Source of the DNA: Salticus scenicus
Taxonomy: Eukaryota > Arthropoda > Arachnida > Araneae > Salticidae
Direction: 5' to 3'
DNA: 64,000 nucleotides
Assembly (NCBI GenBank): GCA_963930645.1
Contig: CAWVNO010002529.1
Location: 930,001-994,000 of the forward strand
Numbering within the stretch: the first letter of the stretch is position 1; each line of letters begins with the position of its first letter. Under the pieces are notes generated by a model that did not search any database, was not told the origin of the DNA, and saw only the letters and a list, made by a program, of their open reading frames with translations. This document shows, piece by piece, positions 59,201 to 64,000 of the stretch. The position numbers and the translations under genes were made by a program.

Positions 59201-59882
59201 AGAGTTCTTTGCTGTTGAGGTTGCCCTTAACATCATTTCATCTTATCACAGTAGAAAATTCATTATATATACAGACTCAAAGAGTGTTCTTGATTCTCTC
59301 TCTTCTAGCTCTTGTAACCTGACTTTCATTTCTATTTTAAAAACTTACAACGACCTTTTGAAAAAGGGATTTGATATTTTGTTTTGCTGGGTTCCTGGTC
59401 ACGTAGGCATAAAAGGCAATGAAGCAGCAGACAAAGCCGCAAGGCAGGCTTCCATACTTTTAAACTGTCCTGTTCCTTATGAAGACGTTAAGCACACACT
59501 TAAAAGCTATCTTAAAAATATGTGGCAAAGGGAGTGGAATAACAAAAATAGTAATAAATTGCGAGAAATAAAGTCTCAAATTTCAGTCTGGCCTACAATT
59601 TCACCTAGAAAATACGATGTTATTATTACTCGACTACGAATTGGGCATTCCAGACTCACACATAAATACTTATTACTTAGAGAACAACAACCTGAGTGTC
59701 CAAAGTGTCATTTCAGTGCTTTAACCATTCGTCATGTCCTCACAGACTGCCCTTGCCTTCGTCATCTCTATCGAACACATTTTAATTCATCTTCACCCAA
59801 TCTGACGAACCTTTTAGGTGTGAACCCTCATCATCGCATGACTAATTTTTTAAAAGAAGCTGGTTTTTATCATGACATTTGA
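56207..59882 (+). CDS. LINE ORF2: endonuclease, reverse transcriptase, RNase H (one frameshift)
   Basis: ATG at 56207 starts MTNFVSWNCRGFINKRDEIR, the proper APE-endonuclease opening, but an apparent extra ACAT at about 56270-56273 shifts the frame. The rest is open for 1208 codons from 56256. In that numbering: endonuclease residues ~1-215 (CFAFQETHLR, LGDFNGHNQLWGS, NSDHFPLFL); reverse transcriptase ~475-740 (NYRPIALTSC, FFDIEKAYDRTW, GVPQGSVLSVTLFS, LYVDDLQIS); RNase H ~945-1065 (IYTDGSKT, SAEFFAVEVAL, IYTDSKSVL, GNEAADKAA); and a C-terminal knuckle CPKCHFSALTIRHVLTDCPC at ~1148. It nicks DNA and copies the element RNA in place. All catalytic residues look intact. Confidence 0.93.
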
Positions 59883-60201
59883 TTTTATATTTTACACTGT
59901 TCATCTTTTTATTATATACACTGTTCATCTCCTTTTACTTCGTTTTTTTATATTTACACTGTTCATAACTTTTTACATCATTTTATTTTATACACTTATT
60001 ACTCTGCTTTCTATTATTTCAATCTTTGTCTTGTGTTTTATTATTTTACCTATTGTCTTAATTTTCAATGTGTTTTTTACTGACCATCTGGATGGGTAAA
60101 ACCCATCCAGAAGCATCCTTATTTTTTATCCTTTTGTTTGGCGCAGTATGTCCCATTGCGGACCTTGCGCCATAAAACAACAACCAACCAACCAACCAAC
60201 C
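59883..60201 (+). other. LINE 3' untranslated region with two hairpins and CCAA tail
   Basis: A first hairpin pairs CTGGATGGG (60088-60096) with CCCATCCAG (60102-60110). A second pairs TGGCGCA (60139-60145) with TGCGCCA (60166-60172), with inner GTCC/GGAC. The tail is CAACAACCAACCAACC. Stems are kept while loops vary in the copies at 27690, 29519 and 63034, and the second also at 35349. Such structures can be the recognition site for the element's own reverse transcriptase; this is inference. Confidence 0.75.
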
Positions 60202-60211
60202 ACAATTTTCC

Positions 60212-61605
60212 GTGCTTTGGGATATGATATGTTTTGTTTTGTTTTAATAGTTTCTATCTCCTTTTCAGTTTTCCATTTTTCACAAGACTTAGAATATGAT
60301 GGGTGATCTTTTTTACAATTAATGCAAGAGACTGGAGCTTCACAGTTTTGACTGTCATGGCCTACTGCACTGCAGCGGGCACATGTTTGTTTTCCTCGGC
60401 ATGAATTTTTAGAGTGGCCAAAACGTTGGCAATTGAACAGGGTTCCCACGGTCCTTGAAAGTACTTGAATTTTGTGCAAAGTCCTTGAAAATCCTTGAAT
60501 TTTCCACTCCAATAGGCGGGCTTAGCGCGAATTCTGTCAAGGCTAAACTATCTCCATCTCCACATGCCATTGCCTAATATAATGATTTTGTCATGAAATT
60601 CTTATTTCATCGTCCTGCTTTTGCATATAGTTTCAAGTTTTTTTTTTTGCCAGTCTCATACTTGTTTGATTGACTGGTCATTAATTTTGAGCAGAAAGTG
60701 ACTAGACTAGGACTCAAACCTAAAAACTTTGGAATAATTCTAATGATTCCAAATCTTGAACTAATCGTTTTTTGACTCTTGTAAAAGTTAATTTGGTCAG
60801 TCATCAGAAATGCATTGTGAAAACAGGCAAAGTTATTCTAATTATAAAAAAAAAATATTACTAATGAAAGTAGTTACTAAAGTTTTGTGTATATGCCTAG
60901 CGCTCTGCGATTTTCCCCTAGTTCTTGAAAACTTTCAAATAGGCCTTGAAAAGTCCTTGAATTTTTTTCTTTTTTAAGAGTGGGAACCCTGTTGAAACAG
61001 CGTAGAGGATTAGGAATGTATTGTCTTATGGGGCATTCAAGGTAACCAGCTTTTATGGAGCGTGGTAATTTAGGGGAATCTATTGTTAAAATGATGTGTT
61101 TTGTTGGAATAGGCTTATTGTCACGGAATATAGAAATACATTTTACTGCAATAACTCCTTGGTCTTTCATGTTTTCTATAATTTCGGATTCCAGTACATA
61201 TTGAAGATCTGATTCTGAGATGACACCGCGGCAGATGTTTAGTGTTCTGTGTGGACTAACAGTTACTGGTATGTTTGCAAATTTGGTACATTTCTTAAGA
61301 TTGTGTGCTTGTTTTTCATTTTCAACCTCAATCAATAATTCACCTGATTTGAGTTTCTTTACCGACTTTGGATCACCCATAATAGACTGCAGTGCTTTCT
61401 GTATCAAAAAGGGAGACGTTTGTGAAAAGTCTCCTTCACTCCTCTTAACCACAAAAAATCTAGCTTCGCACTTCATGAAAACATTATTCTCACTCAAAGT
61501 GTAAGAAAATTCCTCCACTCTATCTGCCCATGACTTACCCTTTGAGCTTGCATTAGCTTTGCCCGAGCCAGACGCATTATTCGAATTACCTATATTTGTA
61601 GCCAT
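60212..61605 (-). pseudogene. ORF1 of the older LINE copy, interrupted
   Basis: The ATG at 61603-61605 opens MATNIGNSNNASGSG, aligned to the start of the full-length ORF1. The frame runs to about 60992, breaks at the MITE (60438-60991), resumes with FNCQRFGHSKNSC, CARCSAVGHDSQNC and CINCKKDHPSYSKSC, and breaks again at 60212 where the full-length LINE sits. The remainder (STPIVGKSYAA onward, to the acidic tail) is at 53766-54151, where a few further frame changes are present. Same nucleic-acid-binding role as the intact ORF1; now inactive. Confidence 0.88.
60438..60991. mobile_element. hAT-like MITE with 5-bp target duplication (554 bp)
   Basis: Termini CAGGGTTCCCAC and GTGGGAACCCTG. The duplicated target is TTGAA (60433-60437 and 60992-60996), confirmed because the uninterrupted sequence is visible in the full-length LINE ORF1. 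Subterminal CCTTGAAA/TTTCAAGG-type repeats occur at both ends. A short minus-strand frame (60607-60804) is not recognised. Confidence 0.85.
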
Positions 61606-62367
61606 AATTAGAGGGAAAAGGGGTGAGTGTTTCTTCCAACACACAAACGCAAAGGGTTTTCAAGAATCCTCTCTGGGACACCCATAACCACTCACCAGCT
61701 ACCAGGCCGCCGACCCAGTTCAGGCACCACATGTGGCAGTCGTGTTAGTCTGGTGTTTCTCGTTCGAGTAGTCACCGTTGTCTCACCTTCACCAAGGGCA
61801 CCAGTCTCCCAGTGTGATCCCAAGGCTATACTGCCGTGGCACCATCACCAAAATTTTTGTCCCAATAGCCAGCGCCACACCAACACCGGACATACTTGGT
61901 TAATTGGTTAATTGTTAATATATATATTTTTTGTGCCTTTTACAGTTTTATAAGTTTTTTTTTACAGTTTTTTTTTTTTTTTTTAAACAGCCAACAAAGC
62001 AAAAACAGGGTGAGTCGGAACATAACAAAAAAGGATTAGTAGAACAAAGTGAGTGGTACCTTTTTTGAGTTTTCAAAAAAATTTTATAATTTTTTTGGAG
62101 TTTTTTTTTTTTTTTTCCAACAAAACAAGAATGGACCAAGAACTTATTGACAAAGAAAAAATATTAAGAAATCAAAAGTGAAAGAAATAAACAAAGCAGT
62201 AACAAGAAAGTACCAAAAACCTTATTGGCAGCGAAAACAATAAACAAAACAAACGTAAAAGAAAAAAAGGGGAACAAACAAGGCAAGAGGAGGGGGGAAA
62301 AAAAGATCACTCGGGCCCGGGGTGCGTGACTCCCCCTGAATACCTGAAGAAGGTACCCCCCTGGGGG
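61606..62367 (-). other. 5' untranslated region of the older LINE
   Basis: Colinear on the minus strand with 54152-54828: CCCGGGCCCGAGTGATC, the CTGGTGCCCTTGGTGAAGG block and the pre-ORF1 leader. T- and A-runs expand or contract the middle (61955-61985, 62100-62116). It probably contains the element's internal promoter, as LINEs lacking an upstream promoter must carry it here; no motif was proved. Confidence 0.75.
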
Positions 62368-62369
62368 TA

Positions 62370-63693
62370 TGACAAAATGGTCAACTATTGTTGAAACCTT
62401 CCAATCTAGCCACAACAGTGATTTGGAAAGAATGGGAGAAAACCAATAATAAAATCCAGCTTACAACAACAGAAACTTGCATTGGGGCACTGCATGATAA
62501 AGTAATACAAGATCTTCCGACCATGATGAAGCATGTGCATATCAAAAGAATCCAACATGCCAAATTTGAAAAAGACAAAAGTAATCAAAAAACGAGAATA
62601 ATGCAAATAGACTTTGCTATGTCTTTTTCATGCGAGTACCAGAATGAGGTTCAAAGTGCCCTCTGGAGTAGAGCTACTGTTCTTCTATTCACTTCTATTC
62701 TTTCTATCAAAATGAGTGTAAAACATACATATGTTCTTACACAACTAGTAAAGATAAAGATACTATATTTGCATGTATTCAGTTACTATACAATGAAGTT
62801 TCTGCTAATGATAATCCTGAAAATATCCCTGAAAAAGCAGTCATATGGAGCGATGGACCCTCATCGGAGATTAAGAATAAATATATTGTGAAATTACTCT
62901 ATTTGTTTACTGAAAAGTATAATAAAGATTTTGCCTGGAAATATTTTGCCACCTCACATGGAAAAGGTATTGTGGATGGTGTAGGTGGAAATGTGAAGCG
63001 TCTTATTAGACAGAAAATGATGGCACAGAGTGGTTGGTTGGTTGGTTGGTTAGCTTTTTTTGGCGCAAGGTCCAAAGTAGGACATGCTGCGCCAAACAAA
63101 TGGGTAAAAGAGAAAGTAGCTTCTGGATGGGTTTACCCATCCAGAAAGTCATTAAAACATCACAGTAAAAAAAAGGCACAGAGTGGACTCATCATTCAAT
63201 CAGCAAGATTTTGCTGAATTAGCATCTACTCTTGTGAAAAATACCAAAGTATTTTTTTTAGCTGAGGAACAAATAAAGAAAGAAATTAAAACATGCAAGC
63301 CTTGGAAGACAGTATCTAATGTTCCAGGAATACAACAGTATCACATCATATGGTGGGAAGACAGAAAAATCCACTGCAAGTATGATGCAAATTGACACTG
63401 AAGTAATCCTCAATAATGAAAAATGTGACGTTGAAAATTTGAATCTTTGTCAAGGGGAATGGGTAGTTGTTATGTTTGATAGTAAAGCATATCCAGGTGA
63501 AATAATACGTATAAAAAGTCCTGATGAGATTCAAATATCAGTTATGCATCAAGAAAGAGGGACACCTGGGATGTATAAGTGGCCAGTTCCTACCGACTGC
63601 ATCACATACAATAAAGATGAAATAGTAAAAAAAATTTCTGCACCTATAGTTGTCAATAAGCGTGGCCAATTCAAATTTAATGAAAAAATTTAA
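62370..63693 (+). pseudogene. TE-like protein of unknown class (IDFA...SDG...ATSHGKG family), frameshifted
   Basis: Plus-strand pieces in order: HVHIKRIQHAKFEKDKSN, then QIDFAMSFSCEYQNEVQSAL (first acidic region), IWSDGPSSEIKNKYIVKLL (second Asp region; the family usually has S-Q-F-K), then KYFATSHGKGIVDGVGG with NVKRLIR. After a 141-bp LINE insert it continues with SSFNQQDFAELASTL, and the C-terminal part GEWVVVMFDSKAYPGEIIRI and MYKWPVPTDCITYN, ending at 63693. Frameshifts lie near 62700-62815 and 63390. Spacing of the acidic motifs suggests an RNase-H-like DDE nuclease. I remember the family as repeated in animals but cannot name its superfamily. The N-terminus lies beyond or was replaced at 62367. 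Confidence 0.6.
63034..63174 (-). mobile_element. LINE tail insertion, 141 bp, with 12-bp target duplication
   Basis: GGCACAGAGTGG at 63022-63033 is repeated at 63175-63186. The insert is the last ~140 bases of the LINE family on the minus strand: TTGG repeats, hairpin GGCGCAAGGTCC / GGACATGCTGCGCC, and CTGGATGGG / CCCATCCAG. A textbook extremely truncated copy. Confidence 0.92.
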
Positions 63694-64000
63694 ATTGTAT
63701 TTCTTTTTTTGTGTGTGTGTGTATTACTTTGTCATTCTATGCTTCAATAAAAGGTAAGAAAAAAGAAGTTGTGTACTAGAAGCTTCATTTAATCACACTG
63801 CATAAAAAATTGCTTTAGTATTAAAAAAATAATTGATAGTTCATAGCCTCCAACTAATGAAAGTCTAAAATGTGCGAAAAAGTAAGCTAAAATTTGTTTT
63901 TTTTATTTATTGTCACGTGGTAGAACATCACACAATTTTTACAAATGTCCCAGACGTGACAGTCTATTGCAAACTTTAAAATATGATTACAAAATTAAAG
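63694..64000. other. 3' flank of the unknown TE gene
   Basis: A (GT)n microsatellite at about 63709-63722 and AATAAA at 63746-63751, a plausible polyadenylation signal for the plus-strand gene ending at 63693. Nothing else recognised to the window's end. Confidence 0.5.

Larger units (their letters stand above)
54152..60201 (+). mobile_element. Full-length I-like LINE with exact target duplication (~6.05 kb)
   Basis: Starts CCCCCAGGGGGGTACC at 54152, carries ~680 bp of 5' untranslated region, ORF1, ORF2, two 3' hairpins and a CCAA repeat tail to 60201. ACAATTTTCCG at 54141-54151 is repeated at 60202-60212 (13 bp if the ambiguous CC is counted). Two-ORF structure with APE endonuclease, reverse transcriptase and RNase H places it in the I-like superfamily. 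Only one disabling change was found, in ORF2. It is the reference copy for the fragments at 27690, 29519, 35349, 42021, 53417, 63034 and the inverted host copy. Confidence 0.95.
53766..62367 (-). mobile_element. Older LINE copy (minus), split by two insertions
   Basis: Its 5' end is at 62367, where the inverse of CCCCCAGGGGGGTACC is found. The 5' untranslated region runs down to about 61606, then ORF1 to 53766 with two interruptions: the MITE 60438-60991 and the full-length LINE 54152-60201. It ends within the last codons of ORF1 at 53766, so ORF2 is missing. The MITE and the LINE are both flanked by duplications of its own sequence (TTGAA and ACAATTTTCCG), which proves the order of insertion. 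Confidence 0.9.

Noticed and set aside
1..64000. CRISPR array, bacterial operon or phage-defence system
   Set aside because: No regularly spaced direct repeats, no ribosome-binding-site/operon structure, and eukaryotic transposons with splice-type borders throughout.

Overview
This is AT-rich eukaryotic nuclear DNA with no sign of bacterial gene organisation: no operons, long non-coding stretches, many homopolymer runs, and splice-type exon borders. Nearly everything recognisable is transposon-derived. The mix (I-like non-LTR retrotransposons with a C-terminal RNase H and a TTGG/CCAA tail, a tRNA-derived SINE ending in CAA repeats, hAT, P-element, PIF/Harbinger, ISL2EU-like, MULE, pogo-like and piggyBac-like DNA elements, and a YqaJ/Mutator-like remnant) fits an arthropod, and I favour an arachnid. 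That is a judgement from families remembered, not a database result. No host gene is demonstrated. The best hint of one is a CpG-rich, promoter-like patch at 39330-39540.

Layout. 1-12.0 kb: a MULE transposase with one amber codon (1682-2593), several pogo-like and hAT-like MITEs, an ISL2EU/DDE_4 transposase remnant (4358-5336) and a SINE (6430-6815). 12.0-13.4 kb: a large imperfect palindrome with ~600-bp arms, built from one Cys-rich TE-associated gene. 15.8-20.9 kb: three copies of a ~450-bp repeat, two on one side and one on the other of a broken YqaJ/Mutator-like gene. 21.66-23.92 kb: an internally deleted hAT with a perfect 8-bp target duplication. 24.8-27.35 kb: Harbinger pieces (transposase exon, MADF exon, BESS exon). 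27.7-37.4 kb: three 5'-truncated LINE copies and a 3-kb hAT (32234-35299). 37.6-42.3 kb: a decayed MULE, the promoter-like patch, and a reverse-transcriptase pseudogene cut by two MITEs at TA sites. 42.3-53.1 kb: a repeat-rich stretch, two unrelated P-element transposase pseudogenes, and between them a 4.8-kb hAT with intact ends. 53.4-62.4 kb: a full-length ~6-kb LINE (54152-60201) inserted into an older inverted copy of its own family. 62.4-63.7 kb: a TE-like gene of unknown class, split by a 141-bp LINE tail.

The parts do not form a pathway. They record successive insertions. Exact target-site duplications let several events be ordered: the older LINE, then the full-length LINE inside it; the hAT at 45868 before the piggyBac-like MITE inside it; the RT pseudogene before its two MITEs. 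The LINE at 54152 looks youngest: it has an intact ORF1, one frameshift near the start of ORF2, and an exact duplication.
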